Notes: a model not told the origin generated them from the sequence alone. Positions 43,248-54,693 are shown, counted from the stretch's first letter. The stretch is DNA of 64,000 bases from Thalassoglobus neptunius (GCF_007859735.1 NZ_SIHI01000002.1:1-64000), one strand, 5' to 3'. A program made the numbers and translations.

Positions 43248-43526
43248 TTAAAACAGAAAGAGCATCGTACCGATCGTGGCGATGACGCCTGCAATTCCCA
43301 GAACGACATACCACGCAGGTTTTCGAGAAAGCGGAGAAGCAGAAGCGGAATCGATCTGAAACTCTCCGCACACGGGACAGACGTCGGCATCGATGTACAT
43401 CGGACTGCCGCACCCGGCACAGGGAACCGTCAATTCCTCGGAACCAGAATCCTCAGCCCATTCTCCCTCCGAAAATTCATCCGGATAAGTTTCTTTGAAG
43501 TCATCCTCGTCGGGACGCCAATTCAT
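43248..43526 (-). CDS. Small zinc-ribbon membrane protein
   Basis: ATG at 43526; 92 residues. An acidic N-terminal part is followed by a zinc ribbon (VPCAGCGSPMY then VCPVCGE, two CxxC pairs) and a single C-terminal membrane segment (WYVVLGIAGVIATIGTMLFL). Its start overlaps the end of the FGE-fold gene by four bases, so it is translated with it. The role is unknown; the layout suggests a small membrane-tethered adaptor. Confidence 0.75.
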   Translation of the reverse strand: MNWRPDEDDFKETYPDEFSEGEWAEDSGSEELTVPCAGCGSPMYIDADVCPVCGEFQIDSASASPLSRKPAWYVVLGIAGVIATIGTMLFLF

Positions 43527-44398
43527 TTCGCACTTGCCCCGACCAGAACACAACGGAAACCAACAGCATCATCGCCACTGGTCTTGGGAAACGGTTTCCT
43601 TGAAGTCACCTTCAGTAGCGGATAGGGATCTTTCCATGATCCGCCGCGGATTGTCGCTTCCGTCGAATTGCTGGAGCGAAAGAGATCATCCTGAGCTGTT
43701 CGACCTCCCGGGAATTCCTTCGACCAGTCATCGAAACAATACTCCCAGAGATATCCATGAATGTCATAAAGCCCGAATGGGTTCGGTTTGAGCACACCCA
43801 CGGCAGGGTCATTCCCGGCGGCATTTCCGGTGTGCCACGCATAGTCATCGAGCCTGCTGGCCTGAACTCCTGAGTCACTTTCCAATCGTGGATTGTCACC
43901 GAAGCTGTAAGCCGTCTCGGTCCCTCCTCTCGCACAATACAACCACTCCATTTCGGTCGGAAGTCGGACGACTTGTGTCTCCCCGATCAGTTCTTCCTCT
44001 CGGAGAATGGTCGTTAACCGTGAGCAGAATTCCATAGCGTCTCCGTGAGACATTCGTTCTGCGGAGTTTCTCGGCCCTTTCCAGCGACTTGGATTTTCTC
44101 CCATGACAGCTTCATAGAGATCCTGATAGACCTCATATTTGGAAATCTGAAACGGCTTTGTGAACGGGATGATCACCGTTCGCGTCTCTTGAACATCATC
44201 GGGAGGAAGACTCTCCACTTTCAGTGAGTCCGGAAACCCTTCCTCGCCGGGACGAATCGAGACAAACTCCGAGAGAAACGTTTCGAACAACGCTCGTTGC
44301 TTCGAATCACGATCGTCCCCCAAAGCTTGACTGCGACTTGTCAGAAAGATTGCGATCAGCACACCCGTGAGGATCAATGGTCTAATGGATCGTGTCAT
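43523..44398 (-). CDS. Formylglycine-generating-enzyme-fold (SUMF1) protein without the catalytic cysteines
   Basis: The ATG at 44398 gives 291 residues and a clean signal peptide (LILTGVLIAIFLTSRSQA). The FGE-sulfatase fold is clear: ISKYEVYQDLYEAVMG, VRLPTEMEWLYCARGG, NPFGLYDIHGYLWEYC and IRGGSWKD with the end GFRCV. The C-terminal loop where formylglycine-generating enzymes have two Cys (the MCHRSYC region of human SUMF1) reads YPLLKVTSRKPFPKT and has none. It is therefore probably a non-enzymatic member of the fold, exported. It sits 41 bases after the MscK-like channel gene and overlaps the zinc-ribbon gene. Confidence 0.85.
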   Translation of the reverse strand: MTRSIRPLILTGVLIAIFLTSRSQALGDDRDSKQRALFETFLSEFVSIRPGEEGFPDSLKVESLPPDDVQETRTVIIPFTKPFQISKYEVYQDLYEAVMGENPSRWKGPRNSAERMSHGDAMEFCSRLTTILREEELIGETQVVRLPTEMEWLYCARGGTETAYSFGDNPRLESDSGVQASRLDDYAWHTGNAAGNDPAVGVLKPNPFGLYDIHGYLWEYCFDDWSKEFPGGRTAQDDLFRSSNSTEATIRGGSWKDPYPLLKVTSRKPFPKTSGDDAVGFRCVLVGASAK

Positions 44399-44439
44399 CT
44401 CATCTTCCCTGTGAAATGTCGCAGCCTTGGCTTTCCACA

Positions 44440-47400
44440 TCATGCTTCTCCGTTCGATTCCGCATCGTCCACCACTTCGACACCTGATCGTGGAATCGCT
44501 GTCGGAGCTTCGAGAGGTTTTTGCGATTCGTTTTGAACCGGAAGATTAACTGTTGACCGAATGTGCAGATCGCGTTGAGGAAACGGAATTTCAATTCCTT
44601 CCTTGGCGAACTCATTGTTGATCGCAACGTGCAGCTCATGAATCGTCAACAGGCGAAACTCCAGATTCGGCAGATATCCTCTGAGTGTAAAGTTCAAGGA
44701 ACTGTCGGCGAAGCGATCCATCACGACCACAGGTGGCGGTTCTCGAAGGAGACGCGGATGGTTCTCAGCACATTTCAGAATGATACGTTGGACCAGTTCG
44801 GGATCTGACCCATAGGCCACTCCGACTTCAATCACGATTCGATTGGTCGAGTCGGTCAGAGTCCAGTTCAAGAGTTTTCCGGTAATGAACTCGCGGTTCG
44901 GGACGATGTACTCTTTCCGGTCCCAGTCGGTGATCGTTGTCGCTCGAATTCGAATTTTGGTCACCGATCCGGAGATTTGATCGATCGTCACAATATCACC
45001 CAGTCGGACTGGCTGCTCGAAAAGGATGATCAAACCGGAGACGAAGTTGGCGAAGATTTCCTGCAAACCAAAGCCGAGACCGAAAGTCAACGCTGCCGCC
45101 AGCCATTGCACTTTCTCCCATCCGATCTCAAGTTGAACACTGACGAGAAGGACTCCGAAAATGGCAATCAGATATTGAGTAATCGCCCCAATCGCATATC
45201 GGCTCGACTTCTCCAACGGCAGCCATTCAAGAAGGGTAATCTCCAGCAATCCGGGAACGTTCTTCGCTGCTGTGGCGGCCAGAGCAGCAACAAACACTGC
45301 AGACACGAGTCGAGGGAGTCCGAGATCCGTTCCGGGAAGCGTCCATTCATCGAAATACTGAAGCGCTGGCAGAACGTCGCTCCAGATGTTCCAGATGATG
45401 AAGATCGACATGATCGTCAACGTCGTATTCAACAGCCGGCGGGTTTGTGAACTGACTTCCGCAAGATTCGACTTCTGCTCCTCTGTCTCCGGAGCGATCG
45501 AAGCAAAAGCAGCCCCCGCTTCTTCCGCTTTGGTTTTGGCTGCGCGACGTAATCGCGATTCTTCAAGAGCCAATCGACGTTGCCGAAGCGTCAGCCACCG
45601 GAACATGATTGCCCTTGAAAACACAATCAGAAAGAAGACCGCAATCGTCATCAAAACATCCATCGTGATGCGATGCGTCGCGTAGTAAAAGCCCATCGCT
45701 GTCAACAACGACATTGCGATCGGAAACGCAATTGCCAGCACGTGGAAAATTCGCAGGAACCGATCCAGCCATCCGTCTGAAGAAGGCTGAGACCACATCG
45801 TGGCGACTCCATTGTGAGGATTCGTCAGCCGGTACAACTTTGCTGCAAGGATCAAATAGGCACAGATCGTGATCAATCGAACGATCGTTTCCGAGTCTCC
45901 CACGACTTTCCAGGCATCAAGAATGGCGATCACCAGAGTCAATGGAACCAGGAAGAAAATCAGCTCGTTCGTTTGCCAGTTTAAGACCTTGCAGGCGTCC
46001 TTGGACCAGCCAAAGTGAGCAACTCCCAGCCCGGAGGGTCGGCTGACGTTTCGTACAAATTCCAAGAACGTGACGATGCAGCCAACGGTGATCAGGTTCT
46101 TTCCAAGTGTTGCAAACTGGTTGAACGCCTGCGGGTTGGAATCGATGACGAATGCGTTCGAAAGCCGCCACCCAAGAAACAGGAACGGAGCCCCGGCAAC
46201 GGCAGCCTTACTGGTCGTCATCAGGAACGATTGAACGGTCGGCTTCATCGACAGGTTCAACCGACTTGCAGCCTTCTTGCCAGTCTCAAGAATACGTCGA
46301 GTTTGCCGACGCCGTGTGAATAGAAGGATCGTCCAAAGCAGCAGGGCAATAAAGTAGAGAACGGGATTCTTCTGAAAGTCACCCCGGATCTGATCGAAGA
46401 ACGCGTTCCAGTTGCCTCGATCAGTCAGAACATGCAGACTCGCCACATCAGAGGTCAATCCTTTGAGAGAAATTGGATCGTGGCTGCGAATCCACAGAAC
46501 TCGCTCGTCGATGTACTCTGCAAACTGTTCACTGAGGTTTGCGAATGAGTTCTGAGCGGCGTCGTAACTTTCCAGACCTTCAATCTTCTTGTCGAAGGCA
46601 ACAATCACCGCATTGAGCGCATCACGTTGATCCAGGAACGCGGTACGAATCTCCTTGGAGATTGCTTCTCGCTCTTCGGTATCGAGATTGTCGTTGGCCA
46701 GCACTTTGCCGAGAATCGGATTGATTTCGTCTTCGATTTCGTCGAGCTTGTTCCTCTCCTCACGATAGTCGAAGAAGTCGAGATACGCCTCTTCGTAGTC
46801 CTCGTTTCGCATGAGCGCTTCGCTACGAAGGACGCTCGGGGAAGGAAGCAACGAACGTTGCTGACGGAGACGAATTCCGAAGCTTTGACTTGTTCCGGTT
46901 CGGTCTTCACGACTTTGAAGCTGCTTGAATTCCTCTTTCAAGGAAGCAATCTGTTGATCGACGTCGGCGAGTTCTCTCTCGACTTCTTGCTGGCTTGTCT
47001 GAACTTCCAGTTCCGTCTGAACGATCTCGGCGGTTCTGGCGTAAACTGCTGCAAGAGCATCGCTCCAGGGTTCCTCTGATTCTTTGGCGGCATTCGCCTG
47101 ATCTCTGGCGAGGTTAAGGCGGTTTCGCGCGTTGGAACGCCGTGCCCGATTGACTTGTTGGGAATACTTAGCCACTTCAGCTTTGAGAATTTCAACCCGC
47201 AGAAGTTCTTTCTGCTGCTCAAGCCGAAGCATGTTGTTCGCTTCTTCGGCATTGCTTAACGCTAACTCTTCTTGCAGCGCAGTCGGTTCGGCATCGAGTT
47301 TCTGTCGAGCGGCGAGAAGTGAGAGGTATTTGGACATCTCGAGGAGATTTCCCTGATCAACCTCTGCGTATCGACCGAGTTCGGTCTGCAGCTCGCTTCG

Positions 47401-47949
47401 CTCCGTCGGGATGGCAACGAGTCGATCCTTCACCGTCCGCTGACGTTGAGTCCGTTCATCGATCGCCGCTTTCAGCTTGTCGATTCGTGACTGAACCTGA
47501 ACCAGTTCACTGTTCTTGACGGCAAGTGCCTGTTCCAACTCCGGAAGTTCGAGCGTTTCGCTCGGCGTCTCGGGAGACATCTTCTGCGCTCGATCAAGCT
47601 CAGCCTGAAGATTGGCCCTCCGCTCAGGAATACTCTCCAGCGCTTCTTTCGCGACTTTTTCCCGTGCCGCAAAATCCTTCGCCGCAGCCAGGCTGAGCAG
47701 CGCCTTGTCCAGATTTTCGAGAGCCGTCTTCTTGTTTTCTTCCGACAGATCGGTGGAACTTTCGATGCGACTCCGCAGCGCGTCGATCACTTCGCGAGAG
47801 ACGGACGTTCCGGACGGGTCCTGAACTCCACTCAGGGGGGCCGGAGTTTCGTCCGGCTGAGCAAGGAGACTGGAAGAAGAAATGGTCCACCAAAAGGTGA
47901 AGGCACAACACCATCTGGCAATCCGTAGCAACTGCATGGAACAATTCAT
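44440..47949 (-). CDS. Large mechanosensitive channel of the MscS family, MscK/KefA-like
   Basis: A 1169-residue protein. A signal peptide is followed by a long periplasmic coiled-coil region (about 40-480), then a set of membrane segments (about 540-850) and the conserved MscS pore and beta domain: FGLGFGLQEIFANFVSGLI, FEQPVRLGDIVTI and KIRIRATTITDWDRKEYIVP. MscK-type channels open under membrane tension to release solutes and may sense K+. The gene is first of a three-gene minus-strand unit with the FGE-fold protein and the zinc-ribbon protein. Confidence 0.93.
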   Translation of the reverse strand: MNCSMQLLRIARWCCAFTFWWTISSSSLLAQPDETPAPLSGVQDPSGTSVSREVIDALRSRIESSTDLSEENKKTALENLDKALLSLAAAKDFAAREKVAKEALESIPERRANLQAELDRAQKMSPETPSETLELPELEQALAVKNSELVQVQSRIDKLKAAIDERTQRQRTVKDRLVAIPTERSELQTELGRYAEVDQGNLLEMSKYLSLLAARQKLDAEPTALQEELALSNAEEANNMLRLEQQKELLRVEILKAEVAKYSQQVNRARRSNARNRLNLARDQANAAKESEEPWSDALAAVYARTAEIVQTELEVQTSQQEVERELADVDQQIASLKEEFKQLQSREDRTGTSQSFGIRLRQQRSLLPSPSVLRSEALMRNEDYEEAYLDFFDYREERNKLDEIEDEINPILGKVLANDNLDTEEREAISKEIRTAFLDQRDALNAVIVAFDKKIEGLESYDAAQNSFANLSEQFAEYIDERVLWIRSHDPISLKGLTSDVASLHVLTDRGNWNAFFDQIRGDFQKNPVLYFIALLLWTILLFTRRRQTRRILETGKKAASRLNLSMKPTVQSFLMTTSKAAVAGAPFLFLGWRLSNAFVIDSNPQAFNQFATLGKNLITVGCIVTFLEFVRNVSRPSGLGVAHFGWSKDACKVLNWQTNELIFFLVPLTLVIAILDAWKVVGDSETIVRLITICAYLILAAKLYRLTNPHNGVATMWSQPSSDGWLDRFLRIFHVLAIAFPIAMSLLTAMGFYYATHRITMDVLMTIAVFFLIVFSRAIMFRWLTLRQRRLALEESRLRRAAKTKAEEAGAAFASIAPETEEQKSNLAEVSSQTRRLLNTTLTIMSIFIIWNIWSDVLPALQYFDEWTLPGTDLGLPRLVSAVFVAALAATAAKNVPGLLEITLLEWLPLEKSSRYAIGAITQYLIAIFGVLLVSVQLEIGWEKVQWLAAALTFGLGFGLQEIFANFVSGLIILFEQPVRLGDIVTIDQISGSVTKIRIRATTITDWDRKEYIVPNREFITGKLLNWTLTDSTNRIVIEVGVAYGSDPELVQRIILKCAENHPRLLREPPPVVVMDRFADSSLNFTLRGYLPNLEFRLLTIHELHVAINNEFAKEGIEIPFPQRDLHIRSTVNLPVQNESQKPLEAPTAIPRSGVEVVDDAESNGEA

Positions 47950-48247
47950 CCGTGATCAAAGGGAATAACACGCCACACATGGCCTACAATCGCGTCTCTC
48001 AGAGACCGCGAGAATCTGGTCGTGTGCATTCATCCGAAGAGGAGGAATCAGCACCTTGTTGTCGTGCTCATGCGCGTCCGTGAAATCCGTTCTTAATAAT
48101 GCAAACGATCCTGAAACCCGAAACAGGGACAATCCTCGAACTCAACAAGCAAGTTCGACAAATTGATTCTGATTGGGCTTCAGTCTATGGCAATGGCGAC
48201 CTGTGGCAATGATCTTTCCGTGTCATCCACAACCGATCCGCGCATTC
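47950..48247. other. Intergenic region upstream of the channel gene
   Basis: About 300 bases on the minus strand between the end of the thioredoxin-PDZ gene and the channel gene. No gene is seen. A piece near 48150 (AAGTTCGACAAATTGATTCT) resembles part of repeat copies D/E but in the other orientation and without a stop codon; probably chance. Confidence 0.4.
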
Positions 48248-49567
48248 TTATTCAACGAGTTCAACTTCAACGTCAATTCGTTTTCCGTTGCGGAGAACTG
48301 TCAGAGGAACAGTCTCGCCGACTCGATAGTTGAGTTTCAACGCCAGCTGCCAGGCTTGAGTCGTCAACGGAACCGGTTGTCCATCCATCGCAACGATGAA
48401 ATCGCCGACCCGAATACCGGAACGCTTTACTGCCTTCCCGCCGGGTGTTGTTCCGTTGATGTATTTGACTTCAAGAAGACCTTCGTCCTCCGGAATATTC
48501 AACTGAGCGCGGACTGATTCTTCAGCGGGAGGTGCCCAGCTTCTGAGAATCGGCGAGACGGAATACAACGATCCACGCCAGGAGGGATCTGTCTTTTTCC
48601 ACCCCTTCTTGAGGGACAACTGGTGATCGCCCGATCGCGTTCCGGTCACCGTCAATGTGACATCGTCATTCGGAAGATGATGCAAGACAAACTGAATATC
48701 AGCGATCGAAACGATTGCCTGCCCGTTGACCGCAGCGATCTCTTCCCCGACGAAAAGTCCGCTATCGGCAGCTGGTGTGCCTTCCGCGATTGCCTCAATC
48801 TGACGACCGTCATCCCGCACAATCGAAAGCCCGATATTCTGCGGAAGCGGATACCTCCAGAGTGTATCATGCGTGAACGTTCCGCTCCGCTGTGCTGCAC
48901 GATTTTCCGCATCATGAATCATGTGGCAGTGAATGCAATTCTTCCGCGTCGTCAGCCCTTCGAGCGTCGCAGCGCGGTCCATTCCGGGGAGTTGCAATGC
49001 CGATCGCGTTTTCTTCTGAGGACCACGTTTTCCGATCAGCATGTCTCGGTTTTCCGGATAGTTTTCGTGAAGCTCGAGCACCCGTTCCATCGTTTTCTTC
49101 AGACCTGCGATCGAGTTGTAAGCTTCAGCCCCTTCTTCGCTCTGCGTCCCGTATCGAGCATAGACCGTTCCGTCAGCATTGATGAACATGGCTGCCCAGT
49201 TGAGATCATAGTCGAACTGAAACTGGTCCAAATCGACCGTTTTCATCTCGACCTGTCGAACCGGAACAAAGTGTTCTCGCGCGAATTCGGCAATCACTTC
49301 GCTGCCCTGTGCGACCTCGGCATCGAACCCCGCGCAGTCACGACACGGGACACAGCGAAACGTGACAAAGATGGGCTTATTCTGTTCCCGAGCCTCTTCG
49401 CGAGCGCTCGCAATGTCGTTGTAAGTCCAAAGATCCACAACGTTCCGTGCGTGTTCATCGTTGATTCGCTCCAGCAAATCCGGAACGTCATCGTCCGCGA
49501 CACTCAAGCTTGAGATCAGGCAAAGAGAAGCTGCGAACGCAAAACTTGCTCGTTTGAGATTATTCAT
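48248..49567 (-). CDS. Secreted thioredoxin-like, c-heme and double-PDZ protein
   Basis: The ATG at 49567 gives 439 residues with a signal peptide (FAFAASLCLISSLSVA). The order is a thioredoxin-like domain whose active site reads FRCVPCRDCAG, with two possible CxxC pairs (about 65-180), one c-type heme motif (NCIHCHMIHD, about 225), then a first PDZ domain (about 255-330, AEGTPAADSGLFVGEEI) and a second (about 360-439, KRSGIRVGDFIVAMDGQPV). An exported redox protein that binds peptides through its PDZ domains is suggested. Its start overlaps the end of the PQQ-propeller gene by eight bases. Confidence 0.82.
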   Translation of the reverse strand: MNNLKRASFAFAASLCLISSLSVADDDVPDLLERINDEHARNVVDLWTYNDIASAREEAREQNKPIFVTFRCVPCRDCAGFDAEVAQGSEVIAEFAREHFVPVRQVEMKTVDLDQFQFDYDLNWAAMFINADGTVYARYGTQSEEGAEAYNSIAGLKKTMERVLELHENYPENRDMLIGKRGPQKKTRSALQLPGMDRAATLEGLTTRKNCIHCHMIHDAENRAAQRSGTFTHDTLWRYPLPQNIGLSIVRDDGRQIEAIAEGTPAADSGLFVGEEIAAVNGQAIVSIADIQFVLHHLPNDDVTLTVTGTRSGDHQLSLKKGWKKTDPSWRGSLYSVSPILRSWAPPAEESVRAQLNIPEDEGLLEVKYINGTTPGGKAVKRSGIRVGDFIVAMDGQPVPLTTQAWQLALKLNYRVGETVPLTVLRNGKRIDVEVELVE

Positions 49568-52500
49568 TTGATGTTTCCGTGTTGGAATTCGAAGACGTCG
49601 CTTCATTGGATTCCGCTGGCTCCGAGTAATCGAAAGCCACAGCAGACGTGCGTGTTCGTAAGACGACGACCTCTGCTTCAAGATCCCCAGACAGATGACA
49701 CGAAGGAACGGGATTCAAACTTTCTTCGGTGTGAATTAACTCCCCTGAGCGACGATCATAAACGCATACGCGACTCATCGGGCTCTGCTGGTCCATCGCT
49801 TCTTCGGGAAATCGCGATTCTGCTGTCACAAAGACTGGCAAATCGACAGGTTGATCGATCGGAAAAACCGTATTCTCCAATGGACGTTTCCAGATCGGTT
49901 TGCCACTTTGTCGGTCGAACAAGATCGCGATCCCATTCACCAACTCCTTACGATAGCCTTTTCTCGTTTGCGGTGCATTCACGAGAGCAGGATCACTGAC
50001 AGCCTCAGAAAAAACCACCAGACAGTCCTTTCGACCGACGCTACAGACAATACGTTCGACATCTCGACCCGCGAGTTCTTCGACGCTCTCTGAACTGAAA
50101 ACTTCTCCCGTCGCGACGTCGATGAGTTCGACTTGCCCCTCTTCCCCGAGCACTCCGAATCGATCTCGATCGAATTCAAATGGAATCACAGTCGTAGCGA
50201 ACCGCTTGGCCCAGACCGGCTCCTCCGTCGCCAAGTCCATCCAGCGGAGTTCCAATTGATCCCCCTCAGCAGACGCGACCTCCCGTTGCTGAAGTTCGAA
50301 TCTTCCAAGACCATACAGAGAGGTGACACGATCGGGATTGAGCGGCTTGCTTCCGACTTGACTTCCGTCGATGGCGGAGAGAATTTGACTTCGTTTTGAA
50401 GAAGGACTCCGGACAATGACCCATTGATCATCGCCGACACAGCGTGCCCGCATGGGAAGATCGTAACGTCGCCAAAGCTCTTCACCCGTCAATGGGTCAA
50501 ACGCGACCAGCATTCCCTTCTGTTGAATACAAAAGTATCCCGGCCTCACTGGACCGACGCTCGTCGCCTGATGCCCGAACTCATTCAGCCGCTCCTCAGT
50601 CGGTGACGGAAACCCCGATGTCGACTCCACGGGATGCGTTTCAAATGAGAGCAGATGATTCGACCGATCCCCTAACGTGTCGATGGTTTGACCGGCAGGT
50701 GGCCACAACTGGCGAGAACCCGGATTTCCCTGCGAATCGAACGGCGAGAAGCCGACCACTTCGCTTCCGACCTGCAAAACCAGCAGTTTTCCCAATGCCC
50801 ACGCCCGCACGAGTCCCGGTTCGTACCGCAACCCTCGAACCGTCGGCGGCAGGTACGCATTCCACGGACGCGACCACTGACTCCCCGAAAACTGCAACCC
50901 GCGATGCCCAGGCACATCGATCCAGACATTCCAATCCGTGACCACACGTTCACATTCATCGAGAACGGACATCGGGAGAAAATTGACCAGACTCCTCCCG
51001 AGGGCTTGAATCTTTTTCTGAGGAGAACGAACCGGCCACGTCTTCGAAGAGTCGTTCTCTTGATCCGAAGACACCTCATCGACAGAGCACTTCTCCAGCT
51101 CCAGTTGAAGCAATTCCTCTTCCAACGAAACCTCAAGCACTGGTCGTTCGAGAATGCTTTCCAGATCGACCAGATCCAGCCACGGTGTTCTGGCAAGAAT
51201 TCGCTTGAGCTTCCGACTTTGTTCCGGGTCATCGAATTGCAGTTTCGTCACCACAGCTTGCATCAGTTGATCAAGCTCAGCTCGATCGTCGGCAGACAAG
51301 CTATGGGCCGCAGCGAGCATTTGACCGACGAACCACCGATCGACACGAACGCGCCGGTTCTTCGACTGCCAATACCCTTTCGTCGGAAGTTCCCCGGATA
51401 ATGTTTCGACCAACAAAGACTCGAGTTGAGACCAATCGCGATGTTGAAGCGTGTCTGTCAATTCGGTCGCAAAGCAGGCAGCCCGCAAACTCATCGGAAG
51501 ACTATGTGAGTTCAACACATCGCGAGCAGCGATTCGACGATCCGCGTCTGTGCTCTCAATCGACTCTTTCTGAAGCGACTGAACCAGCAGTTCCAACGCT
51601 TCAGAATCAGGATCGAGAGCATCGAGACCGTCACTCAAGACCGCGTTCAGCCCATCGAAGCCGTCCAGCTCAAGAGCGAGAAGAACCTCTTCATTGGGAG
51701 TGCGCTCGTTCGGGATTGCGTCCCCTCGCTTAAAGCTTTCAATGGAATGAAACTTTGCAATTCGATCGAAGGAGATCTCGTAGAGGGATTCCCCATCCCG
51801 GAAGAAATTCCGAAGCCTCGGAGCGGTTGCGTGCGTCTTTGAGATCAAGGGAGCAGACCAGTTCAATGTCGACGCCTCTTTTTCTCCGGTCCGCGTCGCA
51901 AGTCTGATCCATCCCAAGGAACTGTCAGGAGCGAGAATGAAGTCTCCGCCCACTGCTCCCGTCCCTGCCGGAAACTCCATTGAGGATTCCCACAAAACGT
52001 GACCCGCTTCGAGGTCATAGCTTCTCGCCGAGTCTTTCCCGATCACAACGACACCCGAGCCATCGCTGACTTCAGCCACATACAAGCTATCGTCACGCCT
52101 GCGTGACCAGCGCAACTCTCCGGAATTGAGGTTCAGGCAATGCAACATTTCCGATTCGGGACTGCACAAAATCAGAGCTTCGGAGCTTGGAAGAATTTGA
52201 ACCTGTTGCCAACCCGCCCACCACTGAAACCCAGTCAGTCCAAACTCAGGACCATAAAAATCCGGCCCGATCGATGGAATATCCGACCGAGGATAGCGAT
52301 ACATCCAGTCGACATTCCAGTTCGCAAGATTGACGGCCACAAGGGCCCCCGCCCCCGTTGAGCAAAAGGCAGTCGTCCCTCGAATCACAATCGGACAGGC
52401 CAGATTCTGACGACGCCAGTCTTCATCATTCTTGCGATGCACAGCCCCACCTTCTCGGGCCGATAAATCAATCGGACGCATCGGCTTGCACAAGGTGAGG

Positions 52501-53957
52501 CTTCGCTGCAACGCGCCTGAATTCTTGTCGAGAGACACAAGAACGAACGACGATTCCTCGCTTCGCTCGACAATAACAAGAACGGATTCTCCGAAGACCA
52601 CAGGCGGGCTGCATGCGTAATCAAGACCTGTGAACAAATCGCGGTTCACCCAGTTTTCTTCACCGGTCTGAATGTCGAGGCTTGTGATTTGAAATCGCCC
52701 TTCATCGTCTTGACCGCGAGCAGAAGTAGATGATTCAAGAGTGGTTGCTTCTACGCAGTACAAGCTCTCACCATCCACCAGCAAGTGAGAAAAGACCGAT
52801 TCGCCGAACAGACGACTCATAACACTTCGAACGAGCGTATCCGACCGCTGAGTTCTCGTCCCGGCCGGCTCGTCCCGAAACGGACGCGCTGAGAACGTCG
52901 CGGCTTCTCTCGCCCAGACAACGCTCCCATCATCAGTATTGATGGCAATCAGCCCGGAGGGAATCGACGCCACCATCAGATTCTCAGCGAACACTGCCCT
53001 CCAGGATGCCATCGGTGTCAGTCCGTTTTCCCGAAGATCTCGAAGCCCGAACCGTTCGACATCTTGAACCGTTTGAGAGTACCCAAGAGGAACTTCCCAG
53101 ACCGGCCCCGAAATGACAGGCACCGGGATGTCAGAGTTCTGGTCTTGCCCTCGTTCCCCGGAAAGAACGTCATTCGAAGCTACCCCAAATCGTTGAATCA
53201 TTGCAGCGTTGATTCGAGTGAGATCCCTCGAAACCCGGCCGGAATTCACGGCTTCCGTCAGAACCGTACTCGCGGCGAACTCATCTCCCTGATCAATCAT
53301 CACGGAAGCGATTTCCCGAACGGCCGCTTCACAAGCTGCTGTCTGAGGAAATCGAATCAGCACCGATCGCAATTCGAAAATATCTGAATGCTCACGAGCG
53401 AAGTTTAAGGCGACTTCCGCGGTCGGCTCGGAAATCCTTCGATAGGAATCAATCACTTCCGACGAAGACGACAAGAGAAGCTCAAGTGCGTGCGAACTCG
53501 AATCTTTCAAGACGCCGTTGCTCAAGACGATGGACGATTGATCTCGCTGAAGAATCGAGGCCAAAACCGCCGCGGCGGACGCATATTCCCCGCTTTGAAT
53601 CGAACTCCGGACTTGTCCGAACAAACGCTCCACATCCCGATCACGCGGGATCAAAGCTGAGAACGAAAGATTCACATCTTCTTCGTCAGCGAGTTTCTCA
53701 ACCTCGTCGTTCTGATCTCCCTGTTCTTTCTGATCTCCGGGCGGTTGACCGAAAGATTCCGCCACAAATCCCGGACATGCAACGAAACTCAGAAACAGCA
53801 ACAGGGAAAAAGAGAGTCGCCAAGAATGCGATCTCGAAACAGAATTGCTCCATGGACCTCGCCTGAATGCGGAACTCGGGCGTTTCGTCGGTCGAACAAC
53901 TCTGTGATTTTGAACCAAATCAAACTCCCAAGGCGGTACGCAGCTGCGCAAGGTCAT
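49560..53957 (-). CDS. Giant secreted PQQ-like beta-propeller protein
   Basis: A 1465-residue exported protein. After a long n-region, a hydrophobic segment ([20 protein letters not shown]) near 60 serves as a signal. The sequence then repeats strand patterns ending in Trp-rich turns: [41 protein letters not shown] and [13 protein letters not shown] are the clearest PQQ-like (WD40-type) blades; about 12-16 blades are expected. No catalytic PQQ-dehydrogenase residues are recognised. Together with the thioredoxin-heme-PDZ protein downstream it probably forms an extracytoplasmic pair. ATG at 53957 overlaps the YceH gene by 38 bases; a later start is possible. Confidence 0.82.
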   Translation of the reverse strand: MTLRSCVPPWEFDLVQNHRVVRPTKRPSSAFRRGPWSNSVSRSHSWRLSFSLLLFLSFVACPGFVAESFGQPPGDQKEQGDQNDEVEKLADEEDVNLSFSALIPRDRDVERLFGQVRSSIQSGEYASAAAVLASILQRDQSSIVLSNGVLKDSSSHALELLLSSSSEVIDSYRRISEPTAEVALNFAREHSDIFELRSVLIRFPQTAACEAAVREIASVMIDQGDEFAASTVLTEAVNSGRVSRDLTRINAAMIQRFGVASNDVLSGERGQDQNSDIPVPVISGPVWEVPLGYSQTVQDVERFGLRDLRENGLTPMASWRAVFAENLMVASIPSGLIAINTDDGSVVWAREAATFSARPFRDEPAGTRTQRSDTLVRSVMSRLFGESVFSHLLVDGESLYCVEATTLESSTSARGQDDEGRFQITSLDIQTGEENWVNRDLFTGLDYACSPPVVFGESVLVIVERSEESSFVLVSLDKNSGALQRSLTLCKPMRPIDLSAREGGAVHRKNDEDWRRQNLACPIVIRGTTAFCSTGAGALVAVNLANWNVDWMYRYPRSDIPSIGPDFYGPEFGLTGFQWWAGWQQVQILPSSEALILCSPESEMLHCLNLNSGELRWSRRRDDSLYVAEVSDGSGVVVIGKDSARSYDLEAGHVLWESSMEFPAGTGAVGGDFILAPDSSLGWIRLATRTGEKEASTLNWSAPLISKTHATAPRLRNFFRDGESLYEISFDRIAKFHSIESFKRGDAIPNERTPNEEVLLALELDGFDGLNAVLSDGLDALDPDSEALELLVQSLQKESIESTDADRRIAARDVLNSHSLPMSLRAACFATELTDTLQHRDWSQLESLLVETLSGELPTKGYWQSKNRRVRVDRWFVGQMLAAAHSLSADDRAELDQLMQAVVTKLQFDDPEQSRKLKRILARTPWLDLVDLESILERPVLEVSLEEELLQLELEKCSVDEVSSDQENDSSKTWPVRSPQKKIQALGRSLVNFLPMSVLDECERVVTDWNVWIDVPGHRGLQFSGSQWSRPWNAYLPPTVRGLRYEPGLVRAWALGKLLVLQVGSEVVGFSPFDSQGNPGSRQLWPPAGQTIDTLGDRSNHLLSFETHPVESTSGFPSPTEERLNEFGHQATSVGPVRPGYFCIQQKGMLVAFDPLTGEELWRRYDLPMRARCVGDDQWVIVRSPSSKRSQILSAIDGSQVGSKPLNPDRVTSLYGLGRFELQQREVASAEGDQLELRWMDLATEEPVWAKRFATTVIPFEFDRDRFGVLGEEGQVELIDVATGEVFSSESVEELAGRDVERIVCSVGRKDCLVVFSEAVSDPALVNAPQTRKGYRKELVNGIAILFDRQSGKPIWKRPLENTVFPIDQPVDLPVFVTAESRFPEEAMDQQSPMSRVCVYDRRSGELIHTEESLNPVPSCHLSGDLEAEVVVLRTRTSAVAFDYSEPAESNEATSSNSNTETSNE

Positions 53958-54693
53958 CCTGTACGATTTCCATCGATGCTTTCAGTTCTTCGAGTTCGCT
54001 TTTCAACGACTCAACGGTTGCTTTCAGCTCCGCAGTTTCCTGTCCAGAAGCACCACTTTCCGATGGACGAGGAAGCTCAGGCGTTGCCGGTGACGCCGAT
54101 GCAGGTGATGGCGATGCCCCGACCGACTCTTGAACGGAGGTTTCAAACGATGGCTTTTGCTCCCCAGCAGGATAGAGGTTGTGGTCGACCTCGATTCCTC
54201 GACGTTCGAGCGGACCATTGGAGCGGACATAACCCTGCTCGACGAGACTCGCGAGTTCTCTTCGTAACTGATCGAGAGAATCGATGCTGACCATTCGACT
54301 GGCTCTCGAACGTAGTTCGCCCAGCTGTTGTTTTCCTCGCAGCATCAGCTCCGTGATAATGGCCAGTTGGGGTTCTGTAAACGGATACCGCTTCCGAACA
54401 TAGTGTCGAAAACGTTCCGTCCGCCCTGACTCGGTATGGACGACCGCGATCAATCCGAGTTCACGCAATTGATCCAGGAGATCCCAAACGGCATTTTCGG
54501 AATAGCTTGTGACTGGATCGCGATTGCTTTTCTGGTTCGCTCCACTGGTCGCAGCTTTCAGAGTCAACGGATATTGATCCGGGGTCGTCAGAGCCTTCTC
54601 GACCAGTACACCTAAAACTCGCCGTTGTCCCTTCGTCAACACTCGAACGGGTTCAGCGTTCTCGTCGAGAGTGTTTTCGTATTCTGCATCCAT
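53920..54693 (-). CDS. YceH/DUF480 winged-helix protein
   Basis: The core matches Yce[41 protein letters not shown] and [12 protein letters not shown], the pattern of two winged-helix domains. The C-terminal extension has a Pro/Ser linker followed by a coiled coil ([20 protein letters not shown]). The start is unclear: ATG at 54693 (257 residues) or 54708, or a longer TTG start at 54762. Function unknown; YceH proteins are thought to bind DNA. The 3' end overlaps the PQQ-propeller gene. Confidence 0.85.
   Translation of the reverse strand: MDAEYENTLDENAEPVRVLTKGQRRVLGVLVEKALTTPDQYPLTLKAATSGANQKSNRDPVTSYSENAVWDLLDQLRELGLIAVVHTESGRTERFRHYVRKRYPFTEPQLAIITELMLRGKQQLGELRSRASRMVSIDSLDQLRRELASLVEQGYVRSNGPLERRGIEVDHNLYPAGEQKPSFETSVQESVGASPSPASASPATPELPRPSESGASGQETAELKATVESLKSELEELKASMEIVQDDLAQLRTALGV

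Noticed and set aside
48138-48200. Another repeat copy (AAGTTCGACAAATTGATTCT)
   Set aside because: Only about 25 bases resemble part of copies D/E, in the wrong orientation and away from a stop codon.
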